Shown here one piece after another: positions 46,345-58,011 of a DNA stretch of 64,000 nucleotides. The notes under the pieces are model-generated. The model did not search any database and was not told where the DNA came from. It was given only the letters and a program-made list of their open reading frames with translations. Both the position numbers and the translations under genes were made by a program. Position 1 is the stretch's first letter; every line of letters starts with the position of its first letter. The stretch lies in NCBI RefSeq assembly GCF_902686445.1, contig NC_062232.1:73239440-73303439 (forward strand), read 5' to 3'. This DNA is from Sciurus carolinensis. Lineage: Eukaryota; Chordata; Mammalia; Rodentia; Sciuridae.

Positions 46345-49085
46345 TGGAGACATCAAGATGGTGGAGTAGAAGTGAACTATGAGTTGCAACTCCTCTGTAA
46401 TTTGGAATTGGAAAAAGTTGAAGAATTGCTATACAGCAAAGTGGGTGACTGAATGAACACACCCAGGATCATTATTAGATTGACAGAGATTGGAGAGTCT
46501 TAAAGATTCTTATCACTGAAATAGAGAACAAGAAGGAATACATTGGCTCCAAACCTGTCCCCAGGCCACTGGAGCAAGGCTGGGGAAGAGGTAACACAAA
46601 GAGGAAGAAATAGAAAATAAAAATGGAAATGTTGCTTTGGACACAGTAGTAGAAGAGAATATCAGACTGAACTTAACTGATACAGAATCTACATCATGGG
46701 CTGATCGGTGAGAAGTGGCCCACTTTTCTTAGCTAGTGAATAGAAAACCATGACCAGAAACCATTTCACAAAATTTGCACTGAGGCTTACAGATCGGGGA
46801 AAGACGGGTTCTTGCATATTCATCTATGAAGATAGCAGTAGATATTGTCACTGGAGGGTGCCTATGAAGAAATTTGTCTAAATAGTATGTACACTAAAAT
46901 CTCTTTGAGCCAAAGTCTCCTTAGATCTACCTCAGAATTGGGAGCAGACTGTAGTAGGGCAGAATATTTTTCTGGTGTGCAAGATTATGGTGCTTTTTCC
47001 TGTGTGACAATATTTTCCTAGGAACACTATTATGCCCCCACATTAGGAAGGGTTTTGCCCATGGTTCTTGGATATATCTGCACAAGCAGTAGACTCTGTA
47101 GCACCTGGGCCTATGAAAGAGTCCCCCAAATTGCCTCAAAAGCATGAGAGAAGGAAAGAGCCTTCAGTAAAATGTAATGCCCCTTCATGATATTAAAATC
47201 CTGAAGAAACTAGGGATAGAAGAAACTTCCTTCAACATACCTCAAAGGTAACCCAAATTCAACATCATACTGAATGGGAAAAATCTGAAATTATTTCCTC
47301 TAACATAAGAAATAAGAAATGTATGACCAGACTCAGCAATCATATTCAATATAAAACTAGAAATTTCAACTAATCAAGGAGAAAGAAGTAAAAGGGATTA
47401 CAAAAAGTAAATGAAGGGCCTGGGGTTGTGGCTCAGTGGTAGAGCACTTTCCTAGCATGTTGTGAGGCCCTGGGTTCATCTCTCAGCACTGCATATAAAT
47501 AAATGAATAAAATAAAGGTCTATCAACATCTAAATTTTTTTAAAAAAGTAAATGAAGAAGTTACATTATTTCAATTTGCAGATGATATGACTTACACTTT
47601 AAAAATTCCTAAAGATTCCACCAGTAGATTTCTATGGAACCGATAAATTGATCAAAGTAGCAGGATACAAAATCAACAAACAAAATTTAATAACTTTTCT
47701 ATACAATACTAAGGAATCATCTGAGAAAGAAACCAGAAATTTGTTCACAATGACATCTAAAAGTTCCAAAGAATTAGTCTAACCATGGAGGTTATAAACC
47801 TCAAAAAGAAAAATTACACAATATTGAAAAAAGTAATTGAGGATATTAGGTAATGGAAAGATCTCCCATGCTCATGGAGAGTCAGTATTAACACTTTTTA
47901 AATGGCCATGCTATGAAAGACAAACTACAGATTCAGTACAATCCATATAAAAATACCACATATTCTTCACAAAACTAGAAAAAACAATTCTTAAGTTAAT
48001 ACAGAAGAGCAAAAAGCATTCCTGAGAGCTAGAAGAGCAAAGATGGGAGCATCATAATATTTGATTTCAAATTATGCTACAAATTGATAGTAACAAAAAT
48101 AGCAAGATACTGGTATAAAAACAGACATGTAGGTCAATGGAGTAGAATAGAAAATATAAGGATTTGATTTTTGAGAAAGATGTCAAAAAGTTACATTGGA
48201 GAAATGAAAACCTATTTAACAAATGGAGCTGAGAATATTGGATATCCACATGTATGAGATTGAAACTAGATACAGAGAAGGCCTACAGAATAGGAGAAAG
48301 TCTTTACCAGCTACTTATCTTACATGATTAATTATCCAGAATATATAAAGAACAAAAATTTTAAAAATCAAAGTAACGGGTAACCCAGTTGATAAATGGG
48401 CAAATGAACAGATACTTTTCAAAAGAAGTGCAATTTGTTAATGATTATATGAAAAATATTCACTATCTTAGCCAATGGGAAAATGTAAAAATTCACATTG
48501 AGATTCCATATCACTCCAGTCAGAATGGCAAGCATAAAAATACAAATAACAATAAATACTCGCAAGGATGTAGGCAATTGTAAAACTTGTACACTGTTGG
48601 TGGGAATATAAATTAGTACAGTCACTATAGAAATCAGTATGGAGGTTCCTGAAACACTCAAAATAGGACTACTGCATGATCCAGATATATCAATCCTTGG
48701 TGTTTATTGAAAAGATTTAACGTCATTATAATTTAGAAATATATGTATACTCATGTTTATGGAAGCCCAGTTCACAATATCCAAGTAATGGAATTAATAC
48801 AGGTGTGATTTAACATATAAATGTATGAGAAAAATATGGTATTATACACAGTGGAGTTTTATTCAGCTATTATGGGGAATGTCATTTGTAGGAAATTGGA
48901 TGGAACTGGAGAGTGACAAACCAGATTCAGAAGACAAGTATTATATCTCTCCTATGTGGAAACTAGTAGTAAAGGAAAGGAGGGGAAAACATTCATGAAA
49001 TTTCAAGGCAGATTAATAGGGTTGAAGGGCATCAAGTGGAGGGGAGGGGAAAGGGAGGTAATGTGAAGTAAAAATAATTAAATTA
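46345..49085 (+). mobile_element. L1 with 5' UTR fused to mid-ORF2
   Basis: Starts with a typical L1 5' end (ACATCAAGATGGTGGAGTAG) and about 820 bases of 5' UTR. At about 47165 it jumps to the ORF2 reverse transcriptase (CCCCTTCATGATATTAAAAT, the [12 protein letters not shown] segment, matching 52805 in the full-length copy). ORF1, the endonuclease and the first part of the reverse transcriptase are missing. ORF2 then continues to the C-terminus (48389-48583) and a 3' UTR ending near 49085. Heavily mutated. An ID SINE lies within it at 47417-47543. Confidence 0.85.
47417..47543 (+). mobile_element. ID SINE, full length, with target duplication
   Basis: GGCCTGGGGTTGTGGCTCAG, GGTAGAGCACTTTCCTAGCA, CCCTGGGTTCATCTCTCAGC, then an A-rich tail ending ATAAAGGTCTATC. 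This is the squirrel-type ID element with a tRNA-like A box and B box for polymerase III. Exact 14-bp duplication AAAAGTAAATGAAG at 47403-47416 and 47544-47557. Confidence 0.96.
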
Positions 49086-49214
49086 AAGGCATGAACCAAT
49101 ACACTAAAATGATTTCTATTACTATAGAGTTGTCTTTAATTCTTCATGACGATAGTGTTGTATAGTATGTATGCTTTTTGTGTAGTTATTTTTGCTCAAT
49201 AAGAAGTTGCTGAG

Positions 49215-49863
49215 GTGGAGGATCCAAGATGGTGGACTAGAGGGTGACTGCATCTCCAGTCACTCCAGAACCCAGGATTCAAGAAGGGGAGGCATTGAGA
49301 GACTCGGACTAACATAGAGCCCCGGAATGAGTCTCTCCCACCGGGTGAAGCTCGGCCAGGGCGGCAGACCCAGACAGGGGCGGCTTCTTGGAGCAGGGCA
49401 GACAGCTAGAGTCTTCCCCAGGCAGCCCTTCTCCCTATGGCGGCTGGCTCCTTCCACAGCCATCTTCTTCGAGCAGGCTGGCCAGTGGGAGCCTTTCCGC
49501 ACAGAGCTGGCTCCAAGCCCCAGCCCAGCAGTGGGTGCTGGCCCGTGGGTGGCTTTTGGGACCAGGGCAGGGCAGCCAGAGACTTGCACAAGCAGCCTTG
49601 CTCCCTCCTGTGGCAGGCTCCTTCCACAGCCAGCTTCTTGGAGCAGGCCGCCCAGTGAGAACCTTTCCGCACAGAGCCAGCCCCCAGACCTGGAACCAGT
49701 AGCGGGCTAGGGGCAGCTTTCTTTGGAAGCACTGCATTATCAAGTTCCTCCAAGACTTCAGGCTACTGAAGGCTGGGGGGTGATATACTGGAAATCTACA
49801 AGGACACTATAAGCCAAAGAGGTAATCTGCAATATCTCAGAGTCCCACTGATATCTGAGCAAT
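49215..49863 (+). promoter_or_regulatory. L1 5' UTR / internal promoter with tandem monomers
   Basis: A CpG- and GC-rich block unlike its AT-rich surroundings, starting GTGGAGGATCCAAGATGGTG; CAAGATGG resembles the YY1 site known at the 5' end of other mammalian L1s. It contains two related units about 170-174 bases apart: GCAGGGCAG at 49393 and 49567, GGCTCCTTCCACAGCC in both, CCTTTCCGCACAGAGC near 49493 and 49663. L1 5' UTRs act as internal RNA polymerase II promoters; in mice they are built from ~200-bp monomers. The many ORFs here on both strands come from GC-rich sequence and are not genes. Confidence 0.82.
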
Positions 49864-50925
49864 ATGAGAAAACAAGGGAAGAAAATGTCCCAAACAAACT
49901 TCGATACTATATCAATAAAACCCAATGACAGCACAGCAGAAGAAATGTCAGAAAGGGAGTTCAGAATGTACATAATTAAAACAATCAGGGAAGCAAACGA
50001 GGAGATGAAAGAGCAAATGCAGGCATTGAAGGAGGAGATGAAAGAGCAAATACAGGCATTAAATGATCGCACCAATCAACAGTTAAAAGACCAAATACGG
50101 GAAGCAAGAGATCATTTCAATATAGAGTTAGAGATACAGAAAAAAAAAAAAAAACAGAAATCCTTGAACTGAAGGAAACAATAAACCAAGTTAAAAACTC
50201 CACAAAAGCATAACCGATAGGATAGAACACCTGGAAGACAGAACGTAGTACACTGAAGACAAAATATTTAATCTTGAAATCAAACTTGACCAAACAGAGA
50301 AGATGGTAAGAAATCATGAACAGAATCTACAAGAACTATGGGATATCATGAAGAGGCCAAATTTAAGAATTATTGGGATTGAGGAAGGCACAAAGAAACA
50401 AACCAAAGGAATGAACAATCTATTCGATGAAATAATATCAGAAAATTTTCCAAATCTGACGAATGAAATGGAAAACCAGATACAAGAGGCTTATAGGACT
50501 CCAAATATACAAAATTATAACAGACCCACACCAAGGCACATTATTATGAAAATACCTAACATACAAAATAAAGACAGAATTTTAAAGGCTGTGAGAGAAA
50601 AGAATCAAATTACATTCAGGGGGATATCAATAAGAATATCAGCAGATTTTTCAATCCAGACCCTACAGGCTAGAAGGGCCTGGAACAACATTTACCAAGC
50701 CCTGAGAGAAAACAGAAGCCAACCAAGAATCTTATACCCAGCAAAACTTACTTTCAGATTTGATGACGAAATAAAATCCTTCCATGATAAACAAAAGCTA
50801 AAAGAATTTACAAAAAAAAAAAAAAAAAGCTGGCATTACACAACATTCTCAGCAAAATATTCCATGAGGAAGAGATGAAAAACAACGATGCAAATCAGCA
50901 ACAGGAGGAACTAGATAGGAACTAG
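49864..50925 (+). pseudogene. L1 ORF1 (ORF1p), frameshifted
   Basis: ORF1p binds L1 RNA as a coiled-coil trimer. The start ATGAGAAAACAAGGGAAG is followed by the heptad-rich coiled coil (EMSEREFRMYIIKTIREANE, repeated MKEQMQALKE). The frame breaks at an A run (50140-50153) and at stops near 50211-50250. It reopens as 50303-50878 with the RRM (RPNLRIIGIEEG, ISENFPNL), TPRHIIMKIP and the C-terminal domain (LQARRAWNNIYQALRE, YPAKLTFRFDDEIKSFHDKQ). A second A run (50812-50827) shifts the frame again; the natural C-terminus continues as FHEEEMKNNDANQQQEELDR to TAG at 50923-50925. Full length would be about 350 residues, normal for the family. Adjacent ORF2 begins 61 bases later. Confidence 0.93.
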
Positions 50926-50986
50926 CCTAAAGGAATAGCCAAATAAAGGAGAAACCAAATCATGTCAAAAAACAAAAATGAGTCAA

Positions 50987-53900
50987 ATGACTGGGAATAC
51001 ACTTCATATCCCAATAATAACCCTGAATGTTAATGGCCTGAACTCATCAATCAAAGGACATAGACTGGCAGGTTGGATTAAAAAGAAAAAACCAACAATA
51101 TGCTGCCTGTAAGAGACTCATCTCATAGAAAGATATACCAATAGACTAAAGGTGAAAGGATGGGAAAAAACATACCATGCACACGGACACAGCAAAAAAG
51201 CTGGAGTATCTATCCTCATTTCAGATAATGTGGACTTCAAGTCAAAACTAGTCAGAAGGGATAAAGAAGGATATTACATATTGCTTACGGGAAGCATAAA
51301 TCAGACATAACAATCATAAATATCTATGCCCCAAACAGTATCTCATCCATGTGCATCAAACAACTCCTTCATAACTCCAGAAATCAAATAGACCACAACA
51401 CAATAATACTAGGTGATTTTAACACACCTCTCTCACCACTGGATAGATTTTCCAAACAAAAATTGAATAAAGAAACCATAGATCTCAATAACACAATCAA
51501 CATTTTGGACTTAATGGACATATATAGAATATAGTATCCAACAAAGAGCGAATACACTTTCTTCTCAGCAGCACAGGGATCCTTCTCTAAAATAGACCAT
51601 ATTTTATGCCACAAAGCTACTGTTAGCAAATAAAGGAAGATAGAGATACTACCTTGTATTCTATCAGACCATAATGGATTGAAATTAGAAATAAATGACA
51701 GAATAAAAAACAGAAACTTCTCCAACACCTGGAGATTAAATAATACACTATTATATGATGAATGGATAACAGAAGACATTAAGAGGGAAATAAAAAAAAA
51801 TTCTTATAAGTAAACGAAAACAAAGACACATCATATCAAAATCTCTGGGACACTATGAAAGCAGTACTTAGAGAAAGATTTATTTCATGGGGCACATTCA
51901 AAAAAGGAAGTAAAAATCAACAAATAAACGACTTAACAGTGCAGCTCAAAGCCCTAGAAAAAGAAGAGCAGAACAACACCAAATGTAGTAGAAGACAGGA
52001 AATAGTTAAAATCAGAGCCGAAATCAACGAAATTGAAACAAAAGAAACAATCGGAAAAATTAACAAAATAAATAGTTGGTTCTTTGAAAAAATAAACAAA
52101 ATTGATGAACCCTTACCCACACTAACAAAGAGAAAGAGGGAGAAAACTCAAATTACTAAAATTTGGAATGAACAAGGATATCACAACAGACAAGAGTGAA
52201 ATACAAAACATAATTAGAAGCTATTTTGAAAATCTATATTCCAACAAAACAGAAAACCTCAAAGACATCAACAAGTTTCTAGAGACATATGAATTACCTA
52301 AACTGAACCAGGAGGACATACACAACATAAATAAATCAATTTCAAGCAATGAAATAGAAGAGGTCATCAAAAGTCTACCAACAAAGAAAAGTCTGGGACC
52401 AGATGGGTTCTCAGTCGAGTTCTACAAAACCTTTAAAGAAGAGCTCATTCCAATACTCCTCAAAGTATTACATGAAATAGAAGAGGAGGAAACCCTCTCA
52501 AACTCATTCTATGAAGCCAATATCACCCTGATACCAAAACCAGACAGAGACACATCGAGGAAAGAAAATTTCAGACCAATATCCTTAATGAACATCGACG
52601 CAAAAATTCTCAACAAAATTTTAGCAAATCGCATCCAAAAATATATTAAAAAGATAGTGCACCACAATCAAGTGAGTTTTATCTCAGGGATGCAAGGTTG
52701 GTTCAACATCCGGAAATCAATAAATGTAATTCACCATATCAATAGACTTAAAGTTAAGAATCACACGATTATTTCGATACATGCAGAAAAAGCATTCGAT
52801 AAAATACAGCATCCCTTCATGCTCAAAACACTAGAAAAGATAGGGATAGTGGGAACATTCCTTAACATTGTAAAGGCCATCTATGCTAACCCCATGGCCA
52901 ATATCATTCTAAATGGTAAAAAACTGAAATCATTCCCCCTAACAACTGGAACAAGGCAGGGATGCCCTCTTTCACCACTTCTATTCAACATCGTCCTTGA
53001 AACTCTAGTCAGAGCAATTAGACATCCAAAGAAATTAAAGGGATACGAATAGGAAAAGAAGAACTCAAACTATCCCTGTTCGCTGATGACATGATTATAT
53101 ATTTAGAGGAAACTGGAAATTCCACCAGGAAACTTTTCGAACTCATTAGTGATTTCAGTAAAGTAGCAGGTTACAATATCAATACTCATAAGTCCAATAC
53201 ATTTTTATACATAAGTGATGAATCTTCAGAAAGAGAATTTGAAAAAACTACCTCATTCACAATAGCCTCAAAAAAAAATAAAATACTTGGGAATCAATCT
53301 CACAAAAGAGGTGAAAGACCTCTAGAATGAGAACTACACAACACTAAAGAAAGAAATTAAAGAAAGCATTAGAAGATGGAAAGATCTCCCATGTTCTTGG
53401 ATAGGCAGAATTAATATTGTCAAAATGGCCATACTACCAAAAGAGCTATACAGATTCAATGCAATTCCAATTAAAATTCCAATGATGTACCTTACAGAAA
53501 TAGAGAAAGCAATTATGGAATTCATCTGGAAGAATAAGAAACCCAGAATAGCTAAAACAATCCTTAGCAGGAAGAGTTAAGCAGGGTGTATGGCAATACC
53601 CCACCTTCAACTGCACTACAAAGCAATAGTAACAAAAATGGCATGGTATTGGCACCAAAATAGACAGGTAGATCAATGGTACAGAATAGAGGAAAAGGAC
53701 AAAAAACCCAAATAAATACAATTTTCTCATACTAGACAAAGGTGCCAAAAATATGCAATGGAGAAAAGATAGCTTCTTCAACAAATGGTGCTGGGAAAAC
53801 TGGAAAACCATATGCAACAGAATGAAATTAAACCCCTATCCCTCACCATGCACAAAACTCAACTCAAAATGGATCAAGGACCTCAGAATCAGACCAGAGA

Positions 53901-54810
53901 CCCTGCATCTTATAGAGGAAAAAATAGGTCCAAATCTTCAACATGTCGGCTTAGGATCAGACTTCCTCAACAGGACTCCCATAGCACAAGAAATAAAAGC
54001 AAGAATCAACAACTGGGGTAGATTCAAACTAAAAAGCTTTCTCTCAGCAAAGGAAACTATCAGTAATGTGAAGAGAGAGCCTACAGAGTGGGAAAAAATC
54101 TTTGCCACTCATACTTCAGATAGAGCGCTAATTTCCAGAATCTATAAAGAACTCAAAAAACTCTACACCAAGAATACAAATAATCCAATCAACAAATGGG
54201 CTAAGGAAATGAACAGACACTTCACATTGAAGATCTACAAGCAATCAACAGAGATATGAAAAAATGTTCTACATCTCTAGTAATAAGAGAAATGCAAATC
54301 AAAACTACCCTATGATTCCATCTCACCCCAATTAGAATGGCTATTTTCAAGAACACAAGCAACAATAGGTGTTGGCGAGGATGTGGGGAAAAAGGTACAC
54401 TCATACATTGCTGGTAGGGTTGCAAATTAGCGCAACCACTCCGGAAAATAGTATGGAGATTTCTCAGAAAGCTTGGAATGGAACCACCATTTGACCCAGC
54501 TATCCCACTCCTTGGTCTATACCCAAAGGACTTACAATCAGCATAATACGGAGATGGAGCCACATCAATGTTCATAGCTGCTCAATTCACCATAGCCAGA
54601 TTGTGGAACCAACCTAGATATCTTTCAATTGATGAATGAATAAAGAAACGGTGGCATATATATACAATGGAATATTCCTCAGCCATAAAGAATGTTAAAA
54701 TTATGGCATTTGCAGTCAAATGGATGAAATTGGAGAATATCATGCTAAGTGATATAAGCCAATCTCAAAAAACCAAAGGACAAATGATTTTGCTGATAAG
54801 CGGAAGATGA
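50987..54810 (+). pseudogene. L1 ORF2 (endonuclease-reverse transcriptase), disabled
   Basis: About 1,270 codons, the normal ORF2p length. The start MTGNTLHIPIITLNVNGLN is the canonical endonuclease N-terminus. A TAA at 51110-51112 replaces the Gln just before the ETHL metal-binding Glu motif. Other endonuclease motifs remain: GDFNTPLS (about 51412-51435) and SDHNGLKLE (about 51665). The reverse transcriptase is well kept in 52168-53052 ([34 protein letters not shown]); a frameshift just before 53050 precedes the catalytic FADD at 53079-53090. The C-terminal region is 53753-54259, with the Cys-rich [14 protein letters not shown] at about 54371-54412. It ends KTKGQMILLISGR at TGA 54808-54810. 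ORF2p nicks target DNA and primes L1 cDNA there. The nonsense codon plus frameshifts rule out activity. Confidence 0.95.
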
Positions 54811-55077
54811 CATATAATGGGGTGTGGGAGTGTTAGTGTTAGGGTTACGGTTAGAATTAGGGTTAGTGTTAGGGAGGGGGGCAAGAATGGAGGAAGGAAG
54901 GACTGTATAGAGGGAAAAGAGTGGTGGGTGGGTTGGGGGGAAGGGGGAATAAATGGCAGAATGAATCAAACAACATTGCCCTGTGTAAATTTATGATTAC
55001 ATGAATGGTATGCCTTGACTCCATGTACAGAGAATCAAAATGTATCCCATTTGTTTTCAATAAAAAAAAAGAAAAGA
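54811..55077 (+). other. L1 3' UTR with TTAGGG-like array, G tract and poly(A) signal
   Basis: Contains degenerate TTAGGG units at 54831-54875, then GGAGGGGGGCAAGAATGGAG, a G-rich GGGTGGGTTGGGGGGAAGGG that could form a G-quadruplex, then AATAAA at 55059-55064 and an impure A tail to 55108. Same arrangement as 27940-28200. Confidence 0.9.
54831..54875 (+). repeat. Degenerate TTAGGG array in L1 3' UTR
   Basis: TGTTAGTGTTAGGGTTACGG followed by TTAGAATTAGGGTTAGTGTT and AGGGAGG: about seven hexamers, three of them perfect. Positionally equivalent to 27964-28007. Confidence 0.88.
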
Positions 55078-55394
55078 AAAAAAATAAAAATGTTGCCTTA
55101 AAAAAAAAAAGTTGCTGAGATTCATTCATGTGTATGCTCAATATTTCATTCATTTTTGTTGCTAAATAGTAACCTATTATATAAATAAGTTTGATTGCAG
55201 TATAAATAACCAATAAAATATTTATACACTATGATATTATTTCTGTTGTCTATTTAATTAACATCATCTTCTAATATAACTTGATTCTTTGGAGGGAATA
55301 ATTGAACTCATCTTACTTTCTTAGTGAATTTCAAATATACATATATATTATTATTATTAACTATAATCACCATGATTCATATTAGGGGTTATCA

Positions 55395-55775
55395 CTTGGA
55401 TAAGGTCGAAGTGTGTCTCTCAAAATTTCACTTGTTAAAGGCTTATTTTCTCCATGGAGATCCTCTTGGGAGGGGTAACATCATTAAAACACTTCCACAA
55501 TACCTTAGAAATTATCATAAAATCCCTTGAATTTTTGTGAGAGATTTGTTCTAAAAGGAGCAACTGTGACCCTTTTTGTCTTCTACCACTGCTCCTGGTT
55601 CAAGATATAACCATTTCTTTGCTCTTGCCTGTAATTCCACACTGCTATCTGTAACATGAGGTGATATTGCCAAAGGGAAGCCCTCAACATAAAACCTGCT
55701 CTGTTCTATTTAAATTTTGATCCTCCGAAAATATGAGCTAAATAAAGCTCTTCTACATAATTAGTTTATCAGATA
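55395..55775 (+). mobile_element. MaLR-type LTR, diverged
   Basis: AAGTGTGTCTCTCAAAATTT and CACTTGTTAAAGGCTTATTT at the 5' side, ATATGAGCTAAATAAAGCTC with the polyadenylation signal at the 3' side. Edges approximate; no internal genes. Confidence 0.7.
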
Positions 55776-55899
55776 TTTTTATATAGTGAAGAAATTTAAT
55801 ATGGTAGGTGAGAAGAAATTATAACTGAAAGTTTGAACTCTTTCCCCAATCTCTCCACCCCTGGGCCTTGGTATCTACCTCATCTCTCTGATTGAAAGA

Positions 55900-56340
55900 C
55901 TTGGACAATTTTGTATTCAACATGTAAGTGAGATAATGCAGTATTTGTTTTTCAGTGTCTGGCTTGTTTCATGAAGCTTGATGTCCTTCAAGTTAATAAA
56001 TATTGTCAGATGGTAGAATTACCTTCTCTTTTAAGACTGAATAATACTCCTGTGTGTGTATGTGTGACATTTTCCTTATTTATTCATCTATTAACAGACA
56101 CATAAGACATTGAGAAAAATATTACAATGAACATGGGAGAGCAAAACCTTTTTAGATAGTGTTTTCTATACTATATATATAGTGGGATTTTTGGATTATA
56201 TGGCAGTTCTACTTTATTTTGGTTTTTAAAAGTTTTAGAAGGAGTTTCATACGGTTTTCCATAATGACTGTATCAATTCACATGCACCATAACAATGTAT
56301 AAGGGCTCCCTTTCCTTCACATCTTTGCTAATGTTTGTCA
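55900..56340 (-). mobile_element. Old L1 3' end, antisense
   Basis: Ordered antisense L1 phrases: ACATGTAAGTGAGATAATGC, AAGACTGAATAATACTCCTG, TTATTCATCTATTAACAGAC and CTTCACATCTTTGCTAATGT. Together with the sense piece that follows it may be one old element with a 5' inversion. Confidence 0.75.
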
Positions 56341-56344
56341 TCTT

Positions 56345-56477
56345 TTCAAAATGAAATGACAATCTACATAATGGGAGAAAATATTTATAAATCATATATC
56401 CAACAAATCTTTAATATCCTAAATATATATGAAGCATGTACAACTCAACAGAAAAAATAATAAAATGGAGCATGACT

Positions 56478-56517
<40 letters not shown>

Positions 56518-56755
56518 TTTTTTTCCGTTTCTCAAAAGAAACACATAAATGACAGTATACGAAAAGTTATTCGAAAGTTACTCAAAATCACTATTAGGAA
56601 AATATCTATCAAAAGTAAAATGAGATAGCATTTACAACTATTAGGATGACTATTATGGGGAAAGAGATAAAAAAGTGTTAGTGAGGATATGGAGAATGCT
56701 GTGGTAAAGATGGGAGTGCAGATATCTATACCAATTACTGATTTAATTTCCTTTG
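56345..56755 (+). mobile_element. Old L1 ORF2 C-terminal piece, sense
   Basis: CATAATGGGAGAAAATATTT, ATATCCAACAAATCTTTAAT and GTGTTAGTGAGGATATGGAG are sense L1 ORF2. A (TA)n run (56480-56512) sits within it. Both neighbours are antisense L1. Confidence 0.72.
56480..56512. repeat. (TA)n microsatellite
   Basis: About 16 TA units within old L1. Confidence 0.95.
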
Positions 56756-57419
56756 AATACATACCCAGTAGAGGGGATTGCTAGATCATAGAGTAGTTGT
56801 ACTTTTTTAATGTTTTGAGGAAGTTCCGTAGCTCCATACCATTTTGCATAAACCTATACTAATTTATGTTTCCACCAATAGTGTTCAAAGGTATCCTTTT
56901 CTTCACATCTTTCATACTGCTTGTTATCTTTTGTCTTTTTGATAATAGCTATCAAAAGAGATATGAGATGATATGTCATTGCAGATCTGATTTGCATCTC
57001 TGTGATGATTAGTGATATTGAGAAACTTCTTATAGGCCTTTTGTTTTTCTTCTTTTGAAAATTATTTATTCAGTTTACTATCCATTTTTGAAAGATTTAA
57101 ATATTTTCTTTGTTTTTGTTTTCCTATATAGTTGTGAGTTTCTTATATATTTTGGATATTAATTTCTTATTGGATATTCAATTTGAAAATATATTTTCTT
57201 GTTCTGCTGGTTGCCTTTTCATTTTCTTGATTATTAACTATTTTGTTGTGGAGAAATTTTTTGGTTCGACATTGTTCCATTTCTTTATTTTCACGTTGAT
57301 TGACTGTACTTTTGGTGTCATATGCAATATATCATTCCCAGGGCCAATATCATAGGCATTTTACATAATATTTTCTTCTATGAATTTTAAAGAGTTTTAT
57401 AGATCTTGCATGGAGGATA

Positions 57420-57594
57420 TTTGATCACTGAGGTACTTTACTACTGAAACACACCCCAGACCTCATCCCCAGTTTCTTTTTTTAATTTTGAGAGAGGATC
57501 TAGCTACGTTGCTGTGACTGACCTCGAAATTGTGATCCTCCAGCCTCAGCCCCCTGAGTCTGTAGGATTATAGGTGTGTACCACCATGCCTGAC
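57420..57594 (-). mobile_element. B1-dID SINE, diverged
   Basis: Antisense middle TTTTGAGAGAGGATCTAGCT and B1 half TGATCCTCCAGCCTCAGCCC, GGATTATAGGTGTGTACCAC; the ID half (CACTGAGGTACTTTAC) is degraded. Confidence 0.78.
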
Positions 57595-58011
57595 TACACA
57601 GAAGGTTTTAATTATTTTTGAGGTATAAGGATCACATTTAATTTTTTCCAGTACAGTTAATTGAAGAGACTGCCCTTTCCTGCCTCTCTCCATTGTGTGT
57701 TCCAGGAAACTTTGTAGGAAAATGATCTATTGTATATGCATGCATTTATTTGCCAGCTCTCTATTAAGTTCCATTCATCAACGTATTTGTTTTACTGCTA
57801 TTATCATACTATATATATATTATCATACTCTCTATGTATGTACATGATATATATTACTAATTGTAGTTTAATATAGTTTTTCAGATTTGGGAATCAGTGT
57901 TAGGTCTCAAGCCTTGCTCTTATTTGTTTGATTGTTTTCCTTTTTGTTTTGTTTTTCTTTTTCTCAAGTTTGCTTTGCTCTTTGGGGAATATTATGGTTC
58001 CACATACATTT

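Larger units (their letters stand above)
49215..55108 (+). mobile_element. Full-length L1 retrotransposon, inactivated
   Basis: A 5.9-kb element in the standard order: 5' UTR (49215-49863), ORF1 (49864-50925), spacer, ORF2 (50987-54810), 3' UTR and poly(A) (to 55108). Exact 11-bp duplication AAGTTGCTGAG at 49204-49214 and 55109-55119. Young by L1 standards here: whole domains stay in frame. It cannot move: ORF1 has A-run frameshifts, and ORF2 has an early nonsense codon and several frameshifts. It inserted just behind an older L1 3' end. Confidence 0.96.

Noticed and set aside
47417..47543. tRNA-like internal promoter boxes
   Set aside because: They belong to an ID SINE with a 14-bp target duplication, not to a functional tRNA gene; no cloverleaf with intact acceptor stem.
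49260..49753. Several 70-130-residue ORFs on both strands in a GC-rich block
   Set aside because: All overlap the L1 5' UTR; high GC lowers stop-codon frequency. The overlapping frames lack any known domain.
52168..53052. 294-residue reverse-transcriptase ORF as a possible domesticated gene, retron or diversity-generating element
   Set aside because: It is the middle of a standard L1 ORF2 with ORF1 upstream, a poly(A) tail and target duplications, and is interrupted by frameshifts.
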